From: Hymenopellis radicata
Lineage: Eukaryota; Basidiomycota; Agaricomycetes; Agaricales; Physalacriaceae
Assembly (NCBI GenBank): GCA_015501595.1
Contig: JADNRX010000130.1
Coordinates: 62,001 to 126,000 of the forward strand
Reading direction: 5' to 3'
Length of the DNA stretch: 64,000 bases
Each line of letters opens with the position of its first letter. The stretch's first letter is position 1. The position numbers and the translations under genes were made by a program. The notes beneath the pieces were generated by a model that had not been told where the DNA came from, ran no database searches, and worked only from the letters and a program-made list of their open reading frames with translations. Below, piece after piece: positions 22,950-33,393 of this stretch.

Positions 22950-24633
22950 ATGTGGGTCGCTGTCATCTTGTTAGCCTCTGTCCTCTGCGTGTATTCGCAT
23001 GGAGAACATGCAGATGTGGATCTTCGTGATTTTGTGGCTCAGGCATTACTCTCGGACCACGCAAAGGACCTCACCTGGCTTGAAAAGTACGGCCCACAGA
23101 TTGATCAACCATTCTCTGGCCCATTGTCGTTCTCTCATCTGCCTTACGCGCGGTGTCTCGAAGACGATAACATCGACTTTGACATCGCTATACTTGGCAT
23201 GCCATTTGACACTGGGGTACGCGTCTTATCGCTTTCTGTTGAGTTCTCGACTAAGCAAATTTCCTAGGTCACGTACCGGAGCGGGTGAGTTTTTCATCCC
23301 ATTTCCAACAAATTGATCTATAGAATTTTTGTCCGTTTAGTGCGAGGTTTGGTCCATATGCCATACGCTCCGGCAGTCGGCGTCAACGTGAATCTCGAGG
23401 TTATACCATGGCTTGGGGCAGCAATCCCTACGAACAAGGCGCCAAGATCCTGGACTGCGGAGATGTAGGCAGTGTTCGGACGCCTGCTACGAGCATCACT
23501 CACTTTACATTCCAGGTACCCGTCACCCCCTTCGACAATGCTCTAGCGGTAGACCAGATGGAGGTTGCATACTCCACGCTGCTGAAGCGGCCGACAACGA
23601 GCTCAAGCGAGGTCGCTCCCACAATCCCGCGCATTGTCAGGTGCGCTTCCAAGTTAAAGAAAGACTTCCTGTGACTGTTTGTTTAGCTTGGGCGGGGACC
23701 ATACCATCGTAAGCCCATCATCATGACGAGAAAGCAACTTTTCATATTGACACTATTATTGCGCTTAGGTCCTTCCAATTCTGCGAGCATTACACAAAGT
23801 ACACGGACCCATATCCGTGATACACTTTGACGCGCACTTGGTCAGTGGACTGTACCTCATAGCAAACAGCCTTACTCACCAAGCGCAGGACACTTGGGCT
23901 GCATACCCAGGACAAGCTTCAGAGCAATCCCGCGTTACCCATGGCACCTTTTTTTATCTCGCCCAAGAGGAAGGTTTGATGGGCAACAATAGCATCCACG
24001 GCGGAATACGTTGTAAGCTTCAAGGTATCGAAGACCTGCAGAACGACGAAGAAGTCGGTTTCTACGTGATATCCACTGATGATATCGACGATCTGGGTAT
24101 CCCGGAGATAATCAAGCGCGTTCGCCAACGGATTGGGAACAGCCCCGTTTATCTCAGTATTGACATCGACGTGATAGGTGTGTATTCTTGTACAATATTG
24201 ACCAATCTAAAGCGAACTTATATAGATCCCGGTCTTGCACCCGCAAGTGAGTGATGCATCCGTATCTACACATTCATTCATCACACATCCTATAGCGGGG
24301 ACACCCGAAGCGGGAGGCTGGACAACACGCGAGTTGAAGAGAATCATTCGAGGTTTGGCTGGCTTGAACTTTGTGTACGTTGCTTTACCTATTTTTCTCA
24401 TCCACGATATTGACCTGACCCAGTGGCGCTGACCTTGTCGAGGTGTCGCCCTCATATGATCATGGTGAGGACCTTGCCTCCCTTGTAGGGAAGTTACTGA
24501 ATGTAGCTTCATAGCTGAAATTACTGGCATCGCAGCGGCAGACTTGGTGCACGATTTCCTGTCCTTGTTCCTCGCAACAGAGCCTCCAACACCGTACCAC
24601 TCGCACCATTCACGAATTGCCGACGAACTCTGA
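22950..24633 (+). CDS. Secretory-pathway agmatinase/ureohydrolase
   Basis: The ATG at 22950 is followed by a signal peptide (WVAVILLASVLCVYS). The ureohydrolase fold then follows over about nine exons: DFDIAILGMPFDTGVTYRSG, ARFGPYAIRSGSRRQ, SLGGDHTI (metal site 1), VIHFDAHLDTW (site 2), THGTFFYLAQEEGL, HGGIRCKLQG, VYLSIDIDVIDPGLAPA (site 3), TGTPEAGGWTTREL and GADLVEVSPSYDHAEIT. All Mn-binding motifs (GGDH, DAHxD, DxDxxDP) are present, so an active agmatinase is likely; it would cleave agmatine to putrescine and urea, although related guanidine substrates are possible. It ends ...HHSRIADEL. ADEL is an ER-retention tetrapeptide in some fungi. It is divergent from the DCAF11-like gene, with only 141 bp between the starts. 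Confidence 0.87.
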
Positions 24634-24962
24634 GTTCATGTTGACGCGCTACATTCAGTCATACGAGGTATCAATCGTGAAAACAAATATAGTCATGTCA
24701 CAATAATATAAATATCAAGAAGTCCATTATGTACTAAACGAGAGCTCCCTAGTTCTTACCGCCCCATGCTGGTGTGCTCGCCGCCCCTAAAGGTCCCTGC
24801 TCATACACAGGCGGACTCTCCTCATACTGCTGTGGAGACATCGTTCGGTACGGCCTTGGCCCGGTTGGACTGATGTGCTGTTCAGGGATCAGAGGCACAC
24901 TGGTGTTTATGGGCGAAGGAGAGTGTCGTGCATCTCCAGGGTACGGGAGGTAAGCATTGTGT

Positions 24963-26482
24963 TCAGCTCAGCAACGGCGGTACGGAATTCCCGCCGTACC
25001 CATCACCGCCTAGTGTGTAGTTACGCTCCTGTGTAGGTGCGGAATAGTATGTGTTGCTGTTAGAGGGATAGGCGTTTGTGGGCATCGAAGGTGATGGCAG
25101 TCCACCCTGGCCGTAATGGTCAGAATACTGGCGCTGGGGTTGCTGTTGTGGCTGAGCATCATACGCGTCGTACTGAGAATATGTTGACGGATATGCTTGA
25201 TGGGTAGCTGCCGAATGATCTAAACATCGATCAGGAAATCAGCGAAGGTATGTTAGGATTGTTCACTTACACGAAGAGCCACCCGCAGTATGGTTAGGGG
25301 CGTATGGGTCACCATACTGTCCTGGAGCCGTTGACAGGAATTGGTTGTTGGGTGGAGACATAGTGCGCTGGGGTTCGGGAGCAGCATGGTACGTGGACGG
25401 CGCATACGAAGATGGCGCGTACGCCGTCGTATGGCTGCTCCCTTGCCTCTGAGGCTTGGGAGGATAGGCCGCTGGTTGAGATGGATTGTAATATTCATCT
25501 ACAGCGCGAGAACCCGCGGGCGCAGGCGAATATCCACCTCCAACGTAACCCCCATTTCCTGTTGGTCGACCACCGTATCCACCGTCGGACTGAGATCCAG
25601 CTGAATCACTGTATGGCTGATCAAAGTAAACGCGATCGCCCTCAACTCTCGCTGTAAGCGGTTGCGCCTCCGGTAAAGGAGACAGCCCAACCTCTTTCTG
25701 CTTCTGCAGCGCCTTGCGGTCTTGCTCTGCTTTGACCGCATCAAGACGCATCTGTTCGGCGAAATCGGGACGTCCTTGCTCAGCGTCCTTTCGACGATCC
25801 CAGTCACCTCTGGGCTTGCGATTGGTGATACAGCAGCGCCCTAAGGTGTAGAAGCAGCCGCTGACGAAGAGGAGAATCCAAGCAGCGAGTGTCAGCCATA
25901 TGGCATTGCCCATTGATGCACTGCCCACTGCATTGATGCGTGATTTGGCGACGAAGAATAGAACAAGGTCAAAAATAAAGGCGAGCATCGCGACTGCGGC
26001 TGCAAAGCCGGAGACGCAAGTGCTGCAGCAGGTCATGGACATTTCCCTGATATGCGCCAAGAGACCAAATAACGCTGAGCCGGCTGCGAGGGCGAGAGCG
26101 ACAATGTGGAGGACGAGGGCATATGTGATCCACTTTACCACAACGTTTGGGATTTCGATGGGTAGCTGATTTCCGACAAGACTGTTGATATCTGGGTGGA
26201 AACGAATAAGAAATTCGAGAATCCAAAGCGCCGAGACCCACCCAATTCGTACCCAACTGATGGTGAGGAGCAAGTCGTACCGTTCGACAGCTCGAGACAA
26301 TAACCAAGTGTTCCAAAGGTAATTGTACCGTTAACACCGTTGCTGGAAATCGTTGCTGAGAGGAAGTAGACCGATTTGAAGTAGGGGACGCAGAAGGAAA
26401 CGACGGCCAGCAGGATTGTCGCTGTGAGCGTGCAAAGGAAACCCGGAGTCGCTGGGCGGATGATGCCCATGGTGGAATGCAA
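24963..26482 (-). CDS. Sur7/PalI (Rim9-like) four-TM protein with long Pro/Gln/Tyr-rich tail; tail may continue to 24749
   Basis: Exon 1 (ATG 26482) encodes RPATPGFLCTLTATILLAVVS, the first helix, and the extracellular loop with conserved G-x-L-G-Y-C (FGTLGYCLELSNGTTC). A 50-nt intron near 26,230 joins to DINSLVGNQLPIEIPNVVV and helices KWITYALVLHIVALALAAGS, GFAAAVAMLAFIFDLVLFF and AIWLTLAAWILLFVSGCFYT. The rest is a low-complexity cytosolic tail. Fungal PalI/Rim9 and Sur7 proteins sit at the plasma membrane in pH sensing or eisosomes. After an intron at about 25,271-25,222 the frame stops at 24963. However, the next frame downstream continues without a stop as further Pro/Tyr-rich coding (SPTGPRPYRTMSPQQYEES) to a TAG at 24749. 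A 1-nt indel near 24,965-24,985 is therefore likely. Confidence 0.8.
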
Positions 26483-27369
26483 TAAAAATACGAAAAAAAA
26501 GGTGGAGGGTGAAAAGAAAGAGCACCAGGTCGATGCGTTTCAACGTTGGAAGACAAGTCTAGCACAGCCTCACTATTGGCCTCACAACGTCTCGGCGGAT
26601 CCTCGGCATTCGCCTCTTGCACTGCTCCCTCACTGCATCCTCTCTGTCTGCGCAGTCTATCGCTGGTATATCTGTCTCGCAGCGAGAAAACGACTTGAGA
26701 CTATAAGTATTTTACGGCGATTCCGGACATGGCGCTTAAGTATTTGTACCGCGCTTCCCCGTCCCCGACGCGGATCTTCACCTGTTCGTACTGTTCGTAT
26801 GCACTCTCTGATTCTGAAGACTCTGTAAATTCTCCGAATCGGTAGGCGCGGTCTGGAAATTGACAAACTGAGCCACATCACTTGATCATGACGACCGCTG
26901 GCAGTACTCAGTAGTGATCCCCGACTTGGCCATGCATCTTTGCTTTCTCTCACTGTTCACCACCTGGGGCCGCCTCGAATCACTATAGGCATTCATTCTG
27001 ACGCCCGCCACCATCATATGGCCTGATCAAATCGCCAGCTCGTAAGACTTTTTCCCGCCTCTTTGACCCTTTTCCCGCGCTTGGGTGGTTCGACTCTCCT
27101 TTGTCACTTTCTCGTTCTACTCTTATAAAATCCATCATATATCTACTGCTCCTTTGAACCGACCTCCGTCAAGCGATTCCGATCACTCGACCGCAAACCG
27201 GGTCCGCTGTTCAAATTTAGCGAAAGCAGCGGCGAGGACATACGTCGACGACCATCTCACCTTGACATGATCACCTTCTCGATCTGAGGTCTTTCATTAT
27301 ATAGTCTAGCATCCCGCCAGACTTGCCTCAGTCCAACCATCAATGTAAAGTGTCCCCCGACAGACCAGC
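26483..27369. other. Divergent intergenic region of about 0.9 kb
   Basis: This is the promoter space of the Sur7/PalI gene (minus) and a small transmembrane protein gene (plus). It contains a purine-rich run (gaaaaaaaaggtggagggtgaaaagaaagagc, near 26,490) and TTTCCCGC repeats at 27,050-27,075. No gene is supported. Confidence 0.4.
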
Positions 27370-28277
27370 ATGGACTCACATCTTCGTCAACTGGTCATCA
27401 TCGTTATTGGGTTTCTGCGGGCAACATGGGGTCTCTCGTTGGTACGTGCCACCCTGCACTGTATTTCTCTTTAGACCTGATATTCTATTTTAACTAGAGC
27501 ATCATCTCTGTTCTCGTAACCCTCGTCCTCCCTTCCTTTCTTCGCCCTCAGCCACCCGCGCGAATACCCGTACAGCGCAAACGACGCGCTATATCTTTGC
27601 CTGGACGACGGCGGCGCCATCAGAAAAGCAACTCCACCCAATCGACGTCTAATGAATCTTCTATCCTTCCACGGAGAGAACGACATTCCATGGACATTCC
27701 CATTCGCGCTGTCCATCTCCGGGCACTCTCCGTTCAATCGGAGACTTCATCTATGCACACTTCCTCCGAGGAATCTTTCTTCACTTCCACCAATCCCTCC
27801 TCCGAAAACATCGCTCATCGCCGAGGATTCTCGTTGAAACGTGCATGGAATAAAACGCGCCCACTCTCACCGTTTCCTCGACACTCCCGCGAGCCGACAC
27901 CTGGGTCCCCGTACTCTCGACTCATTCTCAAGACGAAATCCATTTTCAAGTCTAGGAATGGGTCCCGGTCCAGTATTGTGACCAAAGGTATGGATCCTGT
28001 CTCACTGTATTATGCATGGTCTCATCTTAATGCCAGGAGACATGCTCCCACCCCACTCGACGAGATTGTGGCGCATGATGCGCATTCGAGCCGTCCAGAG
28101 ATCGAGATTACGTCGATGCCCGACTCAGAGTCAATAGCTCCGGTAAATCGTTGTCATAGCCTACCCGAGGGTGACCACTGCAAGGTGTGGCATAGGAAGA
28201 GATGGAAACGCCTTGTGCCATCAAGTCCGCGTATCTCGATAACTCCCGCCACGACTTCTAATGACTCGAGTTTATGA
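27370..28277 (+). CDS. Small single-TM, Ser/Arg-rich protein, family member 1 (uncharacterised)
   Basis: Two exons: 27370-27441 (MDSHLRQLVIIVIGFLRATW...) and 27498-28277, joined in phase 0 across a 56-nt intron (GTACGT...TTAACTAG). The intron falls in the middle of the hydrophobic N-terminus (IIVIGFLRA... / SIISVLVTLVLPSFL). A proline-rich step (RPQPPARIPVQ) leads to a basic cluster (KRRAISLPGRRRRHQKS) and about 200 residues of Ser/Thr/Arg-rich, probably disordered sequence. The architecture, intron position and PPAR step are shared with the next gene downstream. No domain is recognised. The single hydrophobic segment could be a signal anchor. Confidence 0.7.
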
Positions 28278-28764
28278 CCTACAATATCGCACTTGTCTTC
28301 TAATTACCCTCTGTACTCTACAGTATTATAGCACTTTGTTATCATTAAAGTATTGGGTGGAGCAAATCATTGCCAAGGGCTTGGCCAAGCCACATGATAT
28401 CCGTTTAAGCTGCATAAAGGAAAATTGTAATTGCGCTGACCGTGTTCTCTGAATTATCGCCACAATTCACGGTCTCCTTATTTTCACGGGGAACCGTATG
28501 AATCATGATATGCGCCTCGTCTACGGACTGCGTAATCAGGCCGCGCAAATAATCTAAGCGAGGAACGGTGATCAAACAAAACGTCTCGGCACCGTCTCGG
28601 AATGAGACGCGTTTACCATACCAACTGCGTACTTAAATCGTTACCACCATGGTTCCCGTCTTTCCCTTCGAGTTCTAGTCCCAAATCCCCCACACTACAG
28701 ATTCTCTCTAATCCCTTCGTTCCCCTTCGTTCATCTTCCAAACTGTACCCCTCAGAGTACCCAA
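28278..28764. other. Intergenic region
   Basis: About 490 bases lie between the two related small-protein genes. An inverted CGTCTCGG/GAGACG pair occurs near 28,580-28,612. No ORF is supported. Confidence 0.35.
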
Positions 28765-29766
28765 ATGACACTGCTTGTCGCTTGCACAAACATGGACCAT
28801 GTTTTCCGCAGCGCTTTCATAGGAAGCGCTAGCATACTGTTCGCCTGCGTTGGCTTCTGCCTGGTAAGAATATTCCTTAACATTTTGTTGAAAATTGCTA
28901 ACACGCTTACAGAGTGCTGCCTCAGCCTTGTTAGGCCTGTTCTTCCCCCACATTCATGAACGACCTCCGGCACGGGCGCCCCACTCAGAATACGCACGTC
29001 CGTTCAGCCCGTGAAGGGGTTACCCAGTCCTTCACGGAAACGAAGGGATGACACTTTGGCGCCGCCATCAGCACGACTTGGTGAAACACCGCCCGCGTCA
29101 CCCACATTCAATCTCGTCGTTCAACCTGTGGCCGATTTCTTCTATTACACCGGATAGTACTCAAGTCGCCGATTTCAACATCAGTGGCGCAGTTACGGAC
29201 GCGCCTTCGGATACGCGGGAAAGCTCCCCGCAATCCCTTCGATCTTCCACTTCTTCCTCGGGTTCATCTACTCTCATTCCTTCTCCCACTGCATCCGAAT
29301 TCGGCCAATCGCAAAGCAATGGGGGGTTCCACATTGGGCGGTCCTGGACGCGGAAAAAGGTGCAATCATTGTCTTCACCCACGGATAGCAAGCCGGGGGT
29401 CAAGCTGTCGCGCGTTCAGACATTACTACCATCGAAAGCGTCATCCAAGAGCGTCGAGCCTCACGGTACGTCAATTTCATGTGTCATCCGCATCTTGTCC
29501 GTCGGTCTAACGCCTGTTTCGTAGTTGGCATAAGCAAAGCGAAGTCATTCTGCGTTGCAGAGAAGGCCCGAAAAGCATCGCTTAAACCGCCGGTTCCGCG
29601 ACCACGTACTCAGCCATATGACGCTCCGTATTTTGCGCCACCGCCAATATCAGAAGCCGGCCTACCACAGCCAACAATCAGGATCGTAAAGCCCGGTCGC
29701 AGCAGCACCTTACCACCAGGAAAGCGGCGGTCCAGTCCTAATCCGACGAAACGTTCCTCACCATAA
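28765..29766 (+). CDS. Small single-TM, Ser-rich protein with TQPYxxPYFAxPP motif, family member 2; frame disrupted
   Basis: The start is ATG 28765 or 28792 (MDHVFRSAFIGSASILFA), with a 50-nt intron after FACVGFCL (GTAAGA...TTACAG). Next come SAASALLGLFFPHIHERPPAR, mirroring the TM/PPAR layout and intron position of the 27,370 gene. In that frame a TGA occurs at 29012-29014. Coding resumes in the same frame to about 29,463, and a neighbouring frame also looks coding over 29,020-29,150 (SPSRKRRDDTLAPPSARLG). A further intron (GTACGT...TTCGTAG) leads to KASLKPPVPRPRTQPYDA and PYFAPPPISEAG, with TAA at 29764-29766. The C-terminal motif recurs in the 52.8-kb gene. The copy is either a pseudogene or has a missed intron or indels. 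Confidence 0.55.
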
Positions 29767-30115
29767 AGGACTATCTTCGTTCAGCTATTAAACATATCTC
29801 GTCATCTCACGTTCATACGTTCTCTCGTCTGCATATTTGCATCATCCACTCATTCCCAACTCATTCAAGCAATCGTGTATAATATAATCAGTGTATACAA
29901 TAACAATAGACTCGCAATCGTTCGGATTCGTTCTCAGTACATATCCACATACCCACATACCCAAGCCATATTCCGTTACAACGGCCGGAAAGTCGGAAGT
30001 TTTCAGTCTCAACTTTGCGTGGGCGAAATTGCGCCTGATGGCGGTCGTCGGGGAGATGGTGATGGAAACGATCGAATTACATGGAAAGACTGTCAATGAT
30101 CTCCTCTACTTCCCC
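29767..30115. other. Convergent intergenic region
   Basis: This is the 3' flank of the small TM gene and of the FAD monooxygenase gene. It has AT-rich sequence and a short CACATACC tandem repeat (29,940-29,962). Nothing else is seen. Confidence 0.4.
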
Positions 30116-31742
30116 GTCGAGGTCGTGATGCCAGACAGGTGCATGAGATCTAGCAGGTGAGGAGTCAAGGCCTCCTCTCCTCCCGTTTCAAAAGAGTCGT
30201 ATAGTCGTCCAGTAGCCTGGCTTCGCGTAAGAACCATATTGGCGCGTGTCGTCCTCATCTTCGAGTACGCTTCAATCGCGCTCTACATTATTAATTAACC
30301 GACTGTTGTAATTCGCGGATACACATCTGTACTCACGTCCAAGGTGAACCTGCCAGACACCGCTTCCCGCAGCAAACGGACAAGAACGACCGCGTCTTCG
30401 AAGCATTGTCCTGCTCCCGCACCCAGATGCGGCAGCATGGCATGTGCCTGTACATATGTACTTGGTCTGCGCGTCCTCATGTCAATCGTTGACACTTACC
30501 GCATCACCGATCAAGACAAGGCGTCCTTTCGAGAAGGTCTGGAGGGGTGGTGAAAGCGCGTGGACGAACCATTTGCTGGATTTCTTCATGTGTTCGAGTA
30601 TAATCGTCGCATCGCGGCCCCAACCCGTGAATTCTTCCAAGATTTCACCTTCGGGGACAGACTTTATCCACGGCAAGGGGAGCGCAGGCGACATAGGGAT
30701 GTCGTATTTCGCTACGAATGCGACCACATTTATCTGCCACGAAGCTTTGAGCCATAGAGCGACCACGACGAGTCAGCATGTCCTTACAACTTCGCCACCC
30801 TTTACGGGAAAGGTGATGATATGCTGTCAAGCAAGATATTAGTTAACCGCGAAAGGAAAATGGCGCCACAAACTTCACCTTCCCATTACCCACGAAACAG
30901 GTGGACGTTCATCCAACACCACTTGAAGACCGGCATTCTTCAAGTCTTGATAATTGATCAGTGCTCTATAAGCAAGAGTGTTTGTGAACTTCATATGCTG
31001 AGTGTTCGCATCGTCTTGAACAAAGTTCCTCGTCACACTACGGACACCGTCAGCGCCAATGACGACGTCAGAGGTGACAGTAGTCCCATCCGCGAATTCT
31101 ATGGATGCTTTGCCGTCCATGTTGGGAGACACAGCAATGCAACGCTTATTGAAGTGCACAATGGAAGGATCCAGCAGTTCTACTACTGCTTCAAGGAAGG
31201 TAGGTCTATACCATCGCTTTAGTACTCGACTCGAAGACTTGCACAGGTAGCTCACCGATAAATGGCGAAGGCCTCGTCATCTTCTCGTGTAAGAGGATAC
31301 TAAAGAACATAAACTTGAAAAAAAACTTGAAAGCAGTAGTAAAGGGACTTGCATCGTAAAACAATTCATTCGTTCCCGGCCCAGAGCGATACCAGAATCT
31401 CCAAGCATTCGTAGGTTGCTGTACGCCTGGATACGCTAGTATCGTTTCTAGAACGCCCAAGGCTCGTAGTGCTTTGACGGCATTAGGTCCTACGACAATC
31501 ATCAGTCAAGCACTGAGACAACAAGCGTAAGTCTGTACCTATACCGACGCCTGCCCCGACCTCTTCGAAAGTGCTCTGTCGCTGTTATCAGTCTACGAAG
31601 CCGAAAAACGCGCTTGAGAACGCACATGGGCTTCATATACGTTTACAGGAATGCCCGCTTTGCAGAGACCAACGGCACAGGCCAGACCACATAGACCACC
31701 GCCTACGATAGCGACAGAGATGTCTTGTTGTCTTGGATCCAT
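30116..31742 (-). CDS. FAD-dependent monooxygenase, salicylate hydroxylase-like
   Basis: The ATG at 31742 starts MDPRQQDISVAIVGGGLCGL, the Rossmann GxGxxG for FAD (GGGLCG), followed by AVGLCKAGIPVNVYEAH. Two in-phase introns then give STFEEVGAGVGIGPNAVKALR. The central DG motif is VVIGADGVRSVTRNFV. The C-terminal FAD motif is GRLVLIGDAAHAMLPHLGAG, followed by QCFEDAVVLVRLL. These three motifs define the class-A flavin monooxygenases, which hydroxylate aromatic or similar substrates with NAD(P)H; the real substrate is unknown. In the last exon the frame ends at 30116. The neighbouring frame reads VWHHDLDGEVEEIIDSLSM to a TAA at 30077, which is closer to the usual family ending and suggests a 1-nt indel near 30,140-30,175. 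Confidence 0.85.
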
Positions 31743-32037
31743 AGAGAGCCAAGGTCAGCAAGGATTTGGAGGAAGTGAACCGGTAAAAAGGCAGGTGTCA
31801 ATCGGTGTCAAATGACCCACTGAGTGAGAATTGTAGCCTATTCTGAGATGCATCGCCGTGGTCTAGTGCACACTGAGAATCCTGTAGACCGACTTGTGCG
31901 ATGCAAGCGGTCGTTACGGAAATAAGAACAACCACTTCAGGGCTGGTCACGGTAAATGGTAAATGGCGCCTACAAGAGCCCACACCTATATAGCCGCGTT
32001 TCAAACTCCGACAAGTACACGCACCTTGCCCTCCTCC

Positions 32038-32698
32038 ATGACCTCGCTGTTCTTCTCCACTATAGAGGTGACTCGACAGGTATTCTATCGTACTTCACTA
32101 TCCTACGCTATCGTCAATCTCAAGCCGATTGTTCCCGGGCGTGGGTATCCACAGTAGGAATTTCAAGCACAACTTTACTGACATGCCATGATAGATGTGC
32201 TCGTTGTTCCAACGCGGGTAGTTCACCGCCTTTCTGATCTGAACGGTGACCTGGATATATGAATTACATGTTATCCATGACTGAACGTCGTCCCCAGCGA
32301 ATGAGTTGTCCTCTTTAATGCACTCAGTTCAACATGTCGGACGAGTCATCGAGCGCGTATACGGCGGAGACGCGTTGACCATCGCCTGTCAGGTATACAC
32401 GAATCGTCCTCCGGCTCTCTAACATTTATTAGTGGATTTTCAGGACGGCAAGGCAGCAGGGCAAAGCGTACCGCACGTCCACTTCCACCTGATGCCTCGG
32501 AAACTACAAGGCGATCGTTTCGAGAAGAACAACGACGCGATATACCCAGAGCTAGAGCGTTCAGAAGAGAATTTACCTTCTGATATGGTCCATGCGTCGC
32601 GCACCCAGCCTTTGCAGGTCGACGCTGATGAGGACCGTCCGCCGCGGTCTATGGAGGAGATGGTGTCAGAGGCTGAGTGGTTGAAGACATTCTTTTAG
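32038..32698 (+). CDS. HIT-family hydrolase, FHIT/Aph1-like diadenosine polyphosphate hydrolase
   Basis: Four exons join in phase: 32038-32140, 32195-32245, 32298-32392 and 32444-32698. The protein reads FFSTIEVTRQVFYRTSLSYA, IVNLKPIVPGHVLVVPTR, HRLSDLNANELSSLMHSVQH, YGGDALTIACQDGKAAGQS and VPHVHFHLMPRK. HVHFHLM is the histidine triad (HxHxHxx) whose middle His is the nucleophile. The order of motifs and the N-terminal FYRT match the Fhit branch, which cleaves Ap3A and Ap4A. It is divergent from the FAD monooxygenase with about 295 bp between the starts. It appears intact. Confidence 0.92.
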
Positions 32699-32834
32699 AT
32701 GAGATAGATCATAGAGGGGCTGCTCTACAGCCCAGGATGATACCACCAGCTACCTACTCGCAGTCCGAGCTAGTCCGAGAACTCAATTATGTCGGGCTTT
32801 ATAATATCTTCTTTCTTTCTTACATACTACCGCC

Positions 32835-33375
32835 ATGACGAAGACCATCGTTCATACAGATGACGCGATTCCGCCGATGCCCATTTTCTGTAAGGGATTC
32901 AGAGGATGGCCTTGACATAGACTGACGAGTCCATGAATACAGCCCAAGCAGTTATCTCCAGGGGATATGTCTACGTTTCAGGAAACATAGGTTGCACGAA
33001 AGACTTCAAAGTCGTCGAAGGCGGCGTAAAGGCTCAGACGGTGCGCATATCATGATGATATAGCATCGAGTCTTAAAGTGATGTGGCAAAAATTAGCGTG
33101 CCGCGTTGGAAAACTTGTCGATCGTTCTGAAGGCGGCTGGCTCAGGATTGGAGCATATCGTCAAAGCGAACATTTATCTCACTAACATTAAGGATGACTT
33201 TGCGCCCATGAATGAGGTGTATGCAGAGGTAGGATCGTCATGCTTGTTTGAACATCACTCATGTTCGTTCCAGTTCTTCGACAAGGCTAGCATGCCAGCG
33301 CGTACCTGCGTCGGCGTCGCCGCCCTGCCGTTGGGCGCGAATTTCGAGATGGAGTGTATGGCCGAAGTGCCTTGA
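32835..33375 (+). CDS. RidA/YjgF family reactive-imine deaminase (MMF1/HMF1-like)
   Basis: The start is MTKTIVHTDDAIPPMPIF at 32835. A 54-nt intron (GTAAGG...AATACAG) leads to SQAVISRGYVYVSGNIGCTK, then FKVVEGGVKAQTRAALENL and VLKAAGSGLEHIVKANIYLT. After another intron come FFDKASMPARTCVGVAALPL and GANFEMECMAEVP, stop at 33375. The RTCV(G)VxxLP...EMECxA signature is diagnostic: the Arg binds the carboxylate of the imine or enamine substrate. The protein hydrolyses toxic 2-aminoacrylate-type intermediates from PLP enzymes. The length, about 130 residues, is normal. There is no clear mitochondrial presequence, so a cytosolic location is likely. Confidence 0.93.
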
Positions 33376-33393
33376 TTGGTACATTGTTTACAA

